The translations under genes were made by a program, and so were the position numbers. Shown piece after piece: positions 19,296-29,820 of a stretch of DNA of 64,000 bases (within the stretch, counting starts at the first letter, position 1; every line of letters starts with the position of its first letter). The notes under the pieces are model-generated. The model was not told the DNA's origin. It saw only the letters and a list, made by a program, of their open reading frames with translations, and did not search any database. Source of the DNA: Malus domestica. Taxonomy: Eukaryota; Streptophyta; Magnoliopsida; Rosales; Rosaceae. The stretch spans positions 26,060,501 to 26,124,500 of the forward strand of contig NC_091666.1 in assembly GCF_042453785.1 (NCBI RefSeq), in the 5' to 3' direction.

Positions 19296-20545
19296 TGGGA
19301 GGTGATGACTGCACCAGTATCCACACCTTGTGTTCATCACTTTTGCAAGTCGTGCTTAGAAGGTGCTTTTGTTGGCAAGAGTTTTGTGACAGAAAGAAGC
19401 AGAGGTGGACGGTCTCTCCGAGCCCGAAAGAATGTAATGAAATGCCCTGCCTGTCCGGGGGATATCTCTGATTTTCTGAAGAATCCTCAGGTTTGTAGTT
19501 ACTCGCGCATTTTTCTTTTTGTTTCATGGGAAGATAACAATTATTCTTCCTTTCATTTTTTAACTGCTCGTAGGTAGAGTGTTCTTTTGATTTTTGTCTT
19601 TTATCTTATTAGAAACCAATGAAACATTACGTTATTGAAGTATAACTCCTTGACAATTTTTTTACTGTATGTTGTGGGATTAAACCTGGCAGGTGAATAC
19701 AGAGATAAAGAATATGATCGAATCACTAAAAGCTCTGAATGAAGAGGAAGAGAAGGTAGATCCAACTGAGAAGTCAAGTGATGAAGGGGATGAGGATCCA
19801 ACTGAGGAGTCAAGCGAAGAAGATGATTCTGACAATGAAGCTAGTGATCCTGTGTCTGACAAAACAGGAATGAATGGCAACGGGCAGACTTCAGGAACAA
19901 AGTCTCCTGCAAGGAGTCCCAAACTTGTCAAGGTTGATGCTGGTAATTACTCATCAAAGACTGATGATGATGGGTAGGCAAAGGAAATTTTTGGCGCCCA
20001 GACTGATGGTTCGAAGGGAGATCCTAAAGAAAGCAAATCTGATGCTCCTGTTGCAAAGCGTGGGAGGAAACCTGCCGGTCAGGGAGGTGCTGGAGCAAAG
20101 TCCGGGGGAAGAAAGAGGACTAAGGAGGAAGCCTCGGGTGATGAAGAAGGAAATGGTTCACCAGCAAATCCTCTGCAGGTGCAATCTGAAGAGGATCCAA
20201 AAGAGAGCAAAAAGCCAGCTGCAAAGCGTGGAAGGAAACCTGGCTGTCAGGGCAGTGCTGGAGGGAAGACCCGAGGAAGAAAGAAGGCTCAGGAGAAAGA
20301 AGCATTGGGCGACAAAGAAGGAAATGGTTCCCCATCAAGCCCCCAGCAGGTCCAATCGGTTCAGGATCCAAATGAGAAGAAAAAGCCAGCTGCAAAGCGT
20401 GGGAGGAAGCCTGCTGGTCAGGGGGGGTGCTGCAGCAAAGACCCGAGGAAGGAAGAAGGCTCATGAGGGAGAAGCAATGGATGTTGATGATGGAAATGTT
20501 TCACCAACAAGCCCTCTGCTTGTGAAAGCCGATGATTTGGAGTGA
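19296..20545 (+). pseudogene. 3' fragment of an ORTHRUS/VIM-type RING E3 ligase gene
   Basis: The first exon (19296-19490, donor GT at 19491) encodes the ORTHRUS-type C-terminal RING: TPCVHHFCKSCLEGAF, ERSRGG and KNVMKCPACPGDISDFLKNPQ. The second exon (19693-20545) continues with an acidic Glu/Asp/Ser region. It then has about four repeats of a basic AT-hook-like KRGRKP motif and ends near VKADDLE. ORTHRUS/VIM proteins are nuclear SRA-RING ubiquitin ligases that maintain DNA methylation. Here the PHD, first RING and SRA parts are absent, and the first Cys pair of the RING is replaced by unrelated sequence. A TAG lies at 19975. A seven-G run near 20421-20427 shifts the frame before the last 40 residues. 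It looks like a non-functional remnant of a duplicated gene. Confidence 0.8.
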
Positions 20546-20581
20546 TCGGTTGACTTGTGCTGCAAGAAATGTTGAACTTGG

Positions 20582-21211
20582 TGTTAGAGTAAATACAGAA
20601 ATATAAAGAATAATCCGAATGATGACTTTGAGGTACGACTTGAATCGTTTCCTTAAAGTGTTATTTGCCCCCACTCGAATGAGTTTGCTAAAAGGTTCTT
20701 GGCAAATCACTTCCAGGATACAATAAAATATGAAATATTCGATTAGCAAAACCGAATTGTATTCCCTTAGAAATAACTAGAAAGAAATTGTATGAATGTG
20801 ATGGAGAGAAAAGAGAGCAAGGAATGTAGAAACAAAATTATATAATTGTATAGACAATAAATTTCTGAATGAATTTCTTTTCTACCAATTTACCAATATA
20901 TAGGAGAGATTGCACCCGTAAGACATATCCTTTGGTTTTGGATATGCCTACTCGGCATGGAATACATCCTTTGATTTTGGGTATGTCTTCTTGCCATGGA
21001 TACAACTGAATTAATATACCCAATACGCATGTTTGATGCAAAGCATCAACTACCAAAGGTTATGTCTGTTAGTAAACTGTGAACTAGTCAGACATGTCTT
21101 TTTGCAAAGTTGGAAAAGTCACATTGCTTTAATCTGATGAAGAGTAACTGTTGGGCAAATACCCAACTTCTTCCACACGAATATATTAATATATTATTAA
21201 AATATTCAACA
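20582..21211. mobile_element. Solo LTR, 630 bp
   Basis: The segment begins TGTTAGAGTAAATAC and ends ATATTCAACA. A perfect 5-bp duplication CTTGG flanks it (20577-20581 and 21212-21216). The terminal TGTT...AACA ends fit an LTR, and there is no second LTR or internal domain. It probably formed by LTR-LTR recombination. It inserted 37 bp beyond the ORTHRUS-like fragment. Orientation and superfamily are unknown. Confidence 0.8.
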
Positions 21212-21764
21212 CTTGGAAGGGTTATTTTGGTGCAGCAAACTTTTAATTCGGGAGTGCTCAAGTGTTTATACACAGGCTGCTTTACTTCAGTTTGCTTTGA
21301 ATAAGTATGAACTTATATATATATATATATATACATCTAACATAAAAAATGGGTAGTGCTTGCCCATGGTGGTTTTTTAATAGGGTTTAGGCTTTGTGTT
21401 TATTTAAAATAAGAAATGGGTAATGCTTGCCCATGCCCATGTCCATGCTGATGCTGGTTCTTCTGTGTAGTAAACTTTTATGGTTATCAAGTTCGTTTGT
21501 TATATCTCAAAGTCTCATTTATTTGCTTTGCTTCATTACATTTTTTTCATCTTATCTACATATTAATGAAATCATCTTTGTCACTCAAAAAGATGGTGAA
21601 AATACATTTTTGTACAAATGCCATCTCGACTTTTGTTAGTGTGCGTATTTACCACTTGAACTTTTATTTATTATTTATGTACTACTTGGACTTTGCATCA
21701 TGTTGCAAAGTACCACCCGTTGTTAAAACTTCTGTTAGTTGATGATGTCGACAACATAGATCTT

Positions 21765-21895
21765 ACATCTTGATTTGATTCTCGCTAAAAACGAATTTGA
21801 ACCACATTATTACTAGTCCTTTGTGAGACTAAACCCACAACCTCCCTCTTAGTGTAAATGATATCGCTTATTCAAAAAAAAAAAAAATTAAAAAA
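21765..21895 (+). mobile_element. 5'-truncated SINE with poly-A
   Basis: Matches the SINE at 56507-56687 from GATTCTCG through GAATTTGAACCACATTATT to the conserved CTTAGTGTAAATGATATCG end, followed by an A-rich tail. The tRNA-like head is missing or degraded. Confidence 0.65.
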
Positions 21896-22216
21896 ATGCA
21901 CACACAACAAAAAACAAATAAGAACTCTAGTAATGGTGGCATCTCTTGCTCCTTCCTCCCTGTGACTCCCCCACCAACTTCTAACCCCACACTCTTCAGC
22001 TCAACCACATCATCCCCCTTCTCGTACTGTCTCTGTCATTGGATCCAGATTTGTTGGAGATTTAGATGTCGTGGATCATATGCGACTTAATTAAATTTGT
22101 ACGTGGCTCCACCAGAAATTTTTTGTTTCATATAGAGATAGTAGAAGAATGGGTTCATAGGGCGGAGGAGGTTGGTTGGCGTACGGGTTGCTAGTTGATG
22201 AATGGAAGATGTCATG

Positions 22217-22218
<2 letters not shown>

Positions 22219-22262
<44 letters not shown>
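22219..22262. repeat. TA dinucleotide microsatellite
   Basis: About 22 TA units followed by a T tract. Likely length-variable. Confidence 0.9.
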
Positions 22263-22278
<16 letters not shown>

Positions 22279-23075
22279 ATGTTAACTTATAATATTTTTA
22301 ATTAAATCATATTTACCAAGTGGCCATGTTAGTAAAAAAAAATTGAGCCCTATGTTGCGCATGTTAATTAAAAAAAATTTCTATCGGTACGTGGTACATT
22401 GCAGTACAATACAAATTTCAGGTGGTCGAAACTGAAAACTAAGGGCACGTTTGTTTGACAGGATTAAGAGGGCTTGGACTGGACTAGACTATAGTCCGAC
22501 GTTTGGTGTGCATCCGGATTAGCTTTAATGAGCTTAACCCGGACTCGCTTGGACTAAGTACCTCCTTAGCCGTTCTTTACGAGCAACCCCAAAATTGGGC
22601 GGATTTGTAAGCTAGAGCAAACCTAGAGATTTTCTGCGTCTTCCTTTCGTCCTGTCTTCCCTTCGTCCTCATCTCTACGTTCCCTCAACGTCGTCCTTGC
22701 CGTGCTCCCTCATCTTCGTCCTCCTCACCCTCATCTCTGCGTCTTCCGATCTCTGCATCTGCTCGCCCTTATCTGAGTTGTATGGTAAACTTCGATTCTT
22801 CTATTAATTTCATGTATTTGTGTTGCAGATGGTAATTTTACTGAGCTTTATTTGATTTTGTTGTTCTGGGTTTGATAATTTTTGAATCATAGAGATATGC
22901 ACTTGAATAAATTAGGGTTTTGATATTTAGGTGAAATTGAAATTAGAATTTGGGCTTTTCATAAGATGAGATGGAACTTGGGAATTTAGGATGTCAAAGT
23001 TGTAAAACTTGGAAGTCCTACCCACATGTTGTTTTCGATTTTTAAAAATTGGGGTTTCAACAATGAGAGTACTCT

Positions 23076-23136
23076 GTGCGTGTGTGTGTCTGCGTGTGTG
23101 TGTGTGTCTGTGTGTGTGTGTGTGTCTGTGTGTGTA
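23076..23136. repeat. Short GT-rich array in the Harbinger leader
   Basis: An interrupted (TG)n run of about 60 bp with GTCTG and TGCG interruptions, lying upstream of the main array. Non-coding. Confidence 0.85.
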
Positions 23137-23692
23137 ATTTATGTGTATGTCATTACCAAAAATCCTCGTCTCCAAGCATACTCTCTCCAAGCACCTCTTT
23201 CACTGTATGTTTCTATCTGCCAAATTAGGATGAATTGATGAGTTAGTGCAGAAGAGTTTCCTCTTCTCGATTTAGTGTTAAAGTCATGTCATTCACTAGA
23301 AGGCCTTTCACTGCCAAATTAGGTTAATCGAACATAACTGGGCATAGTTGTTTTGGTATGCTTTAGCTCATATCGAAACATTTGCGTTTCTTTAGCTTAA
23401 CTTTTCTGGATGATGAGGTCAATTATTCTGTTTGCATATTCTAATGTCACTGAGCATGGATAACTTGATTGTGCATTTCTCTTTTCTCTTAAGTTTTTGT
23501 TTTCATTTTTTTAATTCTTGTTTCATTTTGTTTCTTTATAACTTTCTTGGTCCTGGGATATATGTTGATTGAGTACAATGAATGTCCAACGTTAGTTAGC
23601 TGTTCAGGTATTTGGCATATAGGTTGTGTTGTTCAAGAAATTTAACATTTAGCTATTGGCAGGAAAGATGGAACTTTTGGGTCTTACTATCC

Positions 23693-24007
23693 TCTGTGTG
23701 TGTGTGTGTTTGTGTACTATGTGTGTGTGTGTGTTTGTGTACTGTGTGTGTTTGTGTGTACTCATTAACGTGGGGGGGGGGGTGTGTGTGTGTGTGTGTG
23801 TTTGTGTACTGTGTGTGTGTGTGTGTGTGTGTGTGTTTGTGTACTGTGTGTGTGTGTGTGTGTGTGTTTGTGTATTGTGTGTGTGTGTGTTTGTGTACTC
23901 TGTGTGTGTGTAATTTCTGTGTGTGTGTGTTTGTGTGTACTCATTAACGTGGGGGGGGGGGTGTGTGTGTGTGTGTGTGTTTGTGTACTGTCTGTGGGTG
24001 TATAATT

Positions 24008-24047
<40 letters not shown>

Positions 24048-24136
24048 CATTACTGTGTGTGTGTGTTTGTGTACTCTGTGTGTGTGTGTAATTTCTGTGT
24101 GTGTGTATGTGTGTTTGTGTGTACTCATTAACGTGG

Positions 24137-24167
<31 letters not shown>

Positions 24168-24544
24168 TGTGTGTTTGTGTACTCTGTGTGTGTGTGTGTA
24201 ATTTCTGTGTGTGTGTGTGTGTGTGTACTCATTAACGTGGGGGGTGTGTGTGTGTGTGTGTTTGTGTACTTTGTGTGTGTGTGTGTAATTTCTGTGTGTG
24301 TGTGTGTACTGTGTGTGTGTGTGTGTGTACTCTGTGTGTGTGTGTAATTTCTGTGTGTGTGTGTGAACTCATTAACGTGGGGGGTGTGTGTGTGTGTGTG
24401 TGTGTTTGTGTACTGTGTGTGTGTGTACTCTGTGTGTGTGTGTGTAATTTCTGTGTGTGTGTGTATGTGTTTGTGTACTCATTAACGTGGGGTGTGTGTG
24501 TGTGTGTGTGTGTGTGTACTCATTACTGTGTGTGTGTGTTTGTG

Positions 24545-24593
<49 letters not shown>

Positions 24594-24830
24594 TGTGTAC
24601 TCATTAACGTGGGGTGTGTGTGTGTGTGTTTGTGTACTGTGTGTGTGTGTACTCTGTGTGTGTGTGTGTGTGTGTAATTTCTCTATGTGTGTGTGTTTAT
24701 GTGTACTCATTAACGTGGGGGGTGTGTGTGTGTACTCATTACTGTGTGTGTGTGTGTGTTTGTGTACTGTGTGTGTGTGTGTGTGTAATTTCTCTGTGTG
24801 TGTGTGTATGTGTGTACTCATTAACGTGAG
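23693..24830. repeat. 1.1-kb higher-order GT/CA array
   Basis: Long (TG)n tracts are interrupted by fixed spacers: TTTGTGTACT, TAATTTCTG, and an ACTCATTAACGTGGGG block. The last occurs about nine times, near 23760, 23940, 24123, 24228, 24369, 24479, 24600, 24706 and 24817, spaced 105-183 bp. It is therefore a minisatellite whose unit is itself a microsatellite. All six frames give only Cys/Val or Thr/His low-complexity products. Alternating purine-pyrimidine tracts of this length can adopt Z-DNA. Confidence 0.92.
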
Positions 24831-25063
24831 GGGGGGCGAGAGAGGGTGAGGCAGGGAAGGGGGTAGGGTTGGTCTAGAATTTTTGTTCCAACTGGAAGTC
24901 CTCCTTGCAACAATCTCTCTGCTTTTCTCCTCATGTTGCGGTTGAGTTTCATTCAAAAGATTAGTGTCCGGTTTGAACTATTTTTGTCCTTACTTAATTG
25001 CTCATCTTTTGATCTTGAACTAGAATGGATGTTTTTTTTTGTGGTCTATGAGTTTAGTTGGTG

Positions 25064-25190
25064 TGTTTAGTTGAAGTGTTTCTATGTGTGTGTATCTTTA
25101 GTTGGTCTATGAGTGTGTGTGTGTGTGTGTATTCTGCACTGTAAGTGTGTGTGTGTGCTTTGTAAGTGTGTGTGTCTGCGTGTGTGTGTA
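25064..25190. repeat. Dispersed GT-rich sequence
   Basis: Several shorter TGTGTG runs with GTTGGTCTATGAG spacers just before a candidate small exon. An exon-like AG...GT segment of about 48 bp follows at 25268-25315 (AGAAGAGGAGCATAAACGG...). It may be a non-coding leader exon of the transposase gene. Confidence 0.5.
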
Positions 25191-25588
25191 TTTAGTTTAT
25201 AACCATGATATTACAATGTGAATGTTTTGTATGCTGAACTGCAATATTCTGTGGTTGTTGGTTGCAGAGAAGAGGAGCATAAACGGAAGGATAAGGCTAA
25301 GGCTACTGCATTACAGGTGTCCTTTAATTTCCCTCTTGACATGCAATGCCTAGCAATTGTGACTTGACTGGTTATTTTTTTTTGTTGATCCAACATTAAT
25401 TGTGACTTGGTTGGTTATTTTTTGGGCTGTTAATGCAGTTACTTGTTTCAGAATTCTTTGTATACCGTTTATTTTGATCTAGTTCATTTCGTATCATAAT
25501 CACTTCATTTCCATCACCCTTAATAACAGTAAATATTACATATATAATGTCCTTATTTAATTTTCCTTTTTTTTTTGTTTCGATAGAT

Positions 25589-26960
25589 ATGGATCGAAGG
25601 AAGCTTTTATTGATCTTATTGTTAGAGATGTCTCATTTAGAGACAATTTGCATTTGTATGATTCTTGTGTTGATGATGGTAAGGGCCAAACAGAGACATG
25701 TTGAACGACCCACTTTGACTAACCGTTCACTTGTTAGACGAGAGATTAGTTTGTGTTATCTGAATTGTATAATAGGGAATACTGATATTGAATGTGTCAA
25801 CCAATTGAGAATGGATAGAAGGACTTTTGCCATATTATGTGACTTACTTCGTCAAGATGGGAGGGTAAAAACTGATGGTTTGGTGTCTGTAGAGGAGCAG
25901 GTGTGTATGACTTTACAAATACTAGCACATCATACTAAGAATCGTAGTGTTGGCGGTAGATTTTATAGGTCGGGAGAGACTATAAGTAGGTATTTCAATA
26001 GCGTATTGCAAGGAATTTTGCGATTACAAGGTATCCTACTAAAAGTCCCTCAGCCTGTGCCTATTGATTATACAGATCCTAGGTGGCGATGTTTTAAGGT
26101 ATGATAATTTTTTTTCATTTTCCCTAAGCTTTAACTCTTCATTCCCTTTGTATAAATTAACAAAAGCTTAATTTTTTTTTTTTTTTAGAATTGCTTGGGA
26201 GCAATAGATGGAACACACATTGATGTGCATGTACATGAAATTGACAAACCAAGATACCGAACAAGAAGGGGTCGAGTCGCAACTAATGTGTTAGGTGTGT
26301 GTTCAGGAGATATGCAGTTCATATATGTGTTTCCGGGGTGGGAGGGTTCCGCATCAGACTCTAGAGTGCTACATGATGCAATTACTAGGCCTAATGGTTT
26401 TAAGGTACCAACGGGTAAAAGTATTAGTTAGTCTCAACTTTGTAAGTTAGGTCTAGTTTTGTTTGTCAACTACAAAACACTAATAACGTTTTTTTTTATT
26501 AGGTTATTATTACCTTGTAGATGATGGTTATACAAATGGTGAAGGATTCCTTGCACCCTATAGAGGAATACCTTATCATTTATCTGAATGGGAGGGACGA
26601 ACGCCTTCTAATAAGGAAGAGTATTTTAACATGAAGCATTCTAAGGCAAGGAATGTAATTGAACGCTGTTTTGGCTTGCTAAAAGGAAGGTGGTTGATAC
26701 TAAGAAGTCCATCTTTCTATCCGATAAGGACACAAGGTCGAATAATTACCGCTTGTTACCTACTACACAATCTTATTAGGCAAGAGATGTCTGTAGATCC
26801 ACTGGAAAATTTGCCAATAATACAAGATGGAAAAAATACAGAAGAAGGTGAATATGTTGGTAGTGTTGAAACATCTGACCAGTGGACTGTAAAGAGGAAT
26901 GCCATGGCTCAGGAAATGTATAATGAGTGGAGAGCAATTAGGAACCAGCAACCGAACTAG
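25589..26960 (+). CDS. PIF/Harbinger (HARBI1/ALP1-like) transposase
   Basis: Three exons (25589-26098, 26189-26414, 26503-26960) with GT-AG introns join in phase to 397 aa without stops. This is a DDE_4-type nuclease that would cut and insert the element in the nucleus. Its usual partner is the Myb-like protein encoded next to it. Catalytic signatures: first Asp in GAIDGTHIDVHV, second in GWEGSASDSRVLHDA, and Glu in KARNVIERCFGLLKGRW. The N-terminal part (QLRMDRRTFAILCDLLR, GRFYRSGETISRYF) matches the family's helix-turn-helix-like region. An alternative start at 25547 would add 14 hydrophobic residues. The ATG at 25589 (MDRRKLLL) is preferred. Related domesticated plant genes (ALP1) exist, but location inside intact inverted repeats marks this as the transposon's own gene. 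Confidence 0.9.
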
Positions 26961-27180
26961 CTATATGTGTTAATGATAACATTTTATTTTAGTATTTCTT
27001 TTTATCATGCATTTGTTGGATATTAGCATAATTATTAGATTGCTCATCAGTGAATGTTAAAACTTTTTTATTGATTGGATGGTATGCAAATTATTTGGAT
27101 ATTATGCAAATTGATTGGATATTATGCAAATTGATTATTTGTATTGTATTTTAGTACATTCAAATATTTTTTGTTTAGGT

Positions 27181-28140
27181 ATGGATAAAGACAATATTTT
27201 GAATGCTACTCAAGAGCCAAAAGGAAGAAGGCGTAAATGGGAAGCATTTGAGGAAGAAGTATTACTATTCGTTCTTGAGGATTTTGTTGCTCGGAAGCAA
27301 CGGTTTGACACCGGTTCTTTCAAACAAGGTACTTTGATTGAAATAGCGAAAGCTGTCAATGTTTTATGTCCTTATTCCAATATAAAGGCAACTCCACATA
27401 TTGAGTCAAAGTTGGAAGAAATGGAAAAAAACATATAGTATGGTCGTTGACATGATAAACACAAGTGGATTTGCACAGAATGATGTCAAAAAGTGCGTTG
27501 AAGTTGACAGTGATGACGCATGGCAAACTTATGTGCAGGTTCATATCCTATTTTATTTATACATTAGTTTTGTTCTTGCTGCTATATTTGTTACGCATGC
27601 TCAATTTTAGTTTTGCTATGTTGATATAATCTTAGAAAAATAAAGAAGCCGATGGATGGAGAAGCAAACATTTTCCACTGTATGATAGATTTGCATATAT
27701 ATTTGGAAAAGATCGGGCTACGGGTAATGTAGCCGAAACCCCTGCTGAAATGGTGGAGGAACAAAGTCATGATCAGGTTGGTGCAAGTGATATTGGAGGT
27801 GAAAATGTTGTTTCTTCAATGAACGAACAAAGCCAACAAAGCATTCCATCTGAAAATAGCCAACGAAAGAGGAAAAGAGGTGTGGGAAGTTCAAGTGATG
27901 AAACCGAGGCAATTATCAGTGGACTGAAAGAATTTTATGTTGAAAGTGGGAAGGATGCAAATGGTAACTGAAGCTTTAGTTCAAGGTACTGCAGATCATA
28001 GTAACATAGCTAACGAACTTGAAGAAATGGGTCTTTCTCCTATGGATCAAATTGATGCATTGTCTCTTATTTTGGATAAACAAAAAAATGTGGGAGTGTT
28101 CAGGGCAATCAAACCGGAACTCAAGAAAGTGTTTGTCTAA
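27181..28140 (+). pseudogene. Harbinger Myb/SANT-like DNA-binding protein, frameshifted
   Basis: Exon 1 (27181-27538) starts MDKDNILNATQEPKGRRRKWEAFEEEVLL, a plant Myb/SANT-like domain of the type (Myb_DNA-bind_3) found next to Harbinger transposases. Exon 2 (27636-28140) carries the conserved GWRSKHFPLYDRFAYIFG block, a KRKRGVG nuclear-localisation-like stretch and a C-terminal leucine-rich region. One extra base near 27414 and a second shift near 27940 split the frame. The homologous reading resumes after each shift. In working elements this protein binds the termini and imports the transposase into the nucleus. This copy probably cannot do so. Confidence 0.82.
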
Positions 28141-29074
28141 AGGCTTTTAAGCGACAAAGCAAGCGGATGAGTATATTATGTGGTGCCTTTTGATATGGAT
28201 GTATTTTATTAATCGTACAATCTTAGGTTATGACTTATAACTTAGCTTTCCACTATGAAGTATTTTGGCTAATGTTAACTAGGAGTTTGTAAATTATGGA
28301 GATCTACTTTTGAATGGTATACTATAGTTCACTGGTATTTTGTAAAATATCCTGGATGAAAGTTTAGTGAATGATGTTTTAAGAGTCAATCAATGGCAAA
28401 GATTGACTTGTCACAAGTATCTTCTTATGTACTTGCTCTTGCTTGTTAAGCTAGTCAGCTATGAATTATGCCACATGGAAAAAAGAGGCGGCCCTTATAG
28501 CCTGTTTAATTACCATGCTTTTCTTTCTTCTTTTCTTTTGAGCAAGGTTTGTTGGGTACACTTGGAGGATTCTTGAAACCAAAGTATTAGTACTCACGTT
28601 TCCCCTTCCTTCAAAACCCTACCACCATTGGATCCTAGTCATCTTCACCCAATAGAGAACCAGAACACCATATATCATGCACGTGAAGAACTTAAGTGAC
28701 ATTTTCCATGGCAATTTTACTTGCTTCAGACAAATATCTAATATGAGTTCCGTTTTCTTAAACTCTATAATCCAAGAAAACTATCATTAGTTAATGTTCG
28801 ATTTTATTGCATAAAGTTTAGGATTACTCTATTACACAAGTATCTTCTCATGACATTTGTAGCATTACTTTATTACACAATGGCAAATATTTGTAGTCCT
28901 AGTGTAAGCAAACACAAATCTGATGAACAGTACTGTTTTTATTATCCTGCTTCTTAGTCCGACACTGCACCAAACGCTTCACTAAGTTAGTCCAGCTTAG
29001 TCGAGTCTAAGCCAGTCCAGCTTAGTCCCTGCAGCTAGTCCAGTCCAAGACCATCCGGCGCAACAAACGCCCCC
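28141..29074. other. Harbinger 3' region and right terminus
   Basis: Non-coding. The last about 130 bp (from 28945) contain repeated TTAGTCCAGCTTAGTC and AGTCCAGTCCAAG motifs, inverted relative to the left end. They precede the terminal AACAAACGCCCCC and are likely transposase or partner binding sites. Confidence 0.6.
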
Positions 29075-29183
29075 TAAAAGTTCAGGTAATAAATGTGCAC
29101 ACCGACAAAAGCAAAAGTTCAGATAATATTTGTGCAAATCCCATTTTAGTATGACATTGAGTCATTGATCATGTTCCAACTGA

Positions 29184-29292
29184 GGCCCAACTCGGAAGTT
29201 TAGGCCCAATCCAGTTTTATGAAGCTCTGTAGTTGGCTTCTTTCCGAAGGCGTTCTGATCCGTAAAACCTCTCACCGCCCCTAAAACCCTAA
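29184..29292 (+). promoter_or_regulatory. Two site II elements and a telo-box upstream of PAM16
   Basis: GGCCCAA at 29184-29190 and GGCCCAAT at 29203-29210 are reverse-complement site II motifs (TGGGCY), 19 bp apart. AAACCCTAA at 29284-29292 is a telo-box. Paired site II motifs with a telo-box are known from plant genes for mitochondrial and ribosomal proteins, where TCP factors bind. This fits the downstream product. Confidence 0.65.
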
Positions 29293-29820
29293 TACCCCTT
29301 TTTCTTCAATCGCATCCCAAACCCTGTCATCAAGAAGTTTTATCTGTAAGTCCTCTCCCTTTCTCCCTCTGTAATTTATTATGTATTTAAATCGATCAAT
29401 TGTTTCCCTTTTTCTCACTAATTTTTCTGATATATGTATATTCCGATCAAACTTGATGTATGATGCCTGAACAAAAAAACTGCATGAAAATTTTGAACCA
29501 GAATTCTGACACCGATTAACAATGTGGAAAGATGGTTTTGGATTCATGGGTGTTTGGGTCTGTCAATTGGGTTTGTTGATGCACTCTGTAGTCTATACGA
29601 ACGGATTTATCTCGTAAAGAAGTGGGATTTCGTCGTAAAAGGATGATATCATGTCCATTAATGCTACGATTGTTTAGTATTTCTGTATACATTATCTAAT
29701 TGTCACGCGCTGAGCGGAACTTCGTTTATGCTGTGCTACTGCAGGTTTCTAAGATCCTGACGGGTTGCCCCGTTTCTATCTTTCTTGGTTTTGCTCGCTT
29801 CTTCTTCTTCTTCTTCGGTG

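Larger units (their letters stand above)
21212..22442. other. Intergenic, repeat-rich
   Basis: Holds a short TA run at 21316-21332, two similar copies of a GGGTARTGCTTGCCCATG segment (near 21351 and 21419), a truncated SINE (21765-21895) and a TA microsatellite. No gene is recognised. Confidence 0.5.
22443..29074 (+). mobile_element. Complete PIF/Harbinger transposon
   Basis: A 6,632-bp element is flanked by the 3-bp duplication TAA (22440-22442 and 29075-29077). The ends are inverted: GGGCACGTTTGTTTG on the left, and reversed from the right GGGGGCGTTTGTTGC. Subterminal regions share CTTGGACTGGACTAG-type motifs in inverted order. It encodes both proteins expected of the superfamily on the plus strand: a DDE transposase (25589-26960) and a Myb/SANT-like protein (27181-28140). 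A 3-kb leader holds a very long GT array. Terminal structure and transposase look intact, but the Myb-like gene is frameshifted. Confidence 0.9.

Noticed and set aside
23026-24956. Many Cys/Val-rich and Thr/His-rich open frames
   Set aside because: All are readings of the GT/CA array in different frames.
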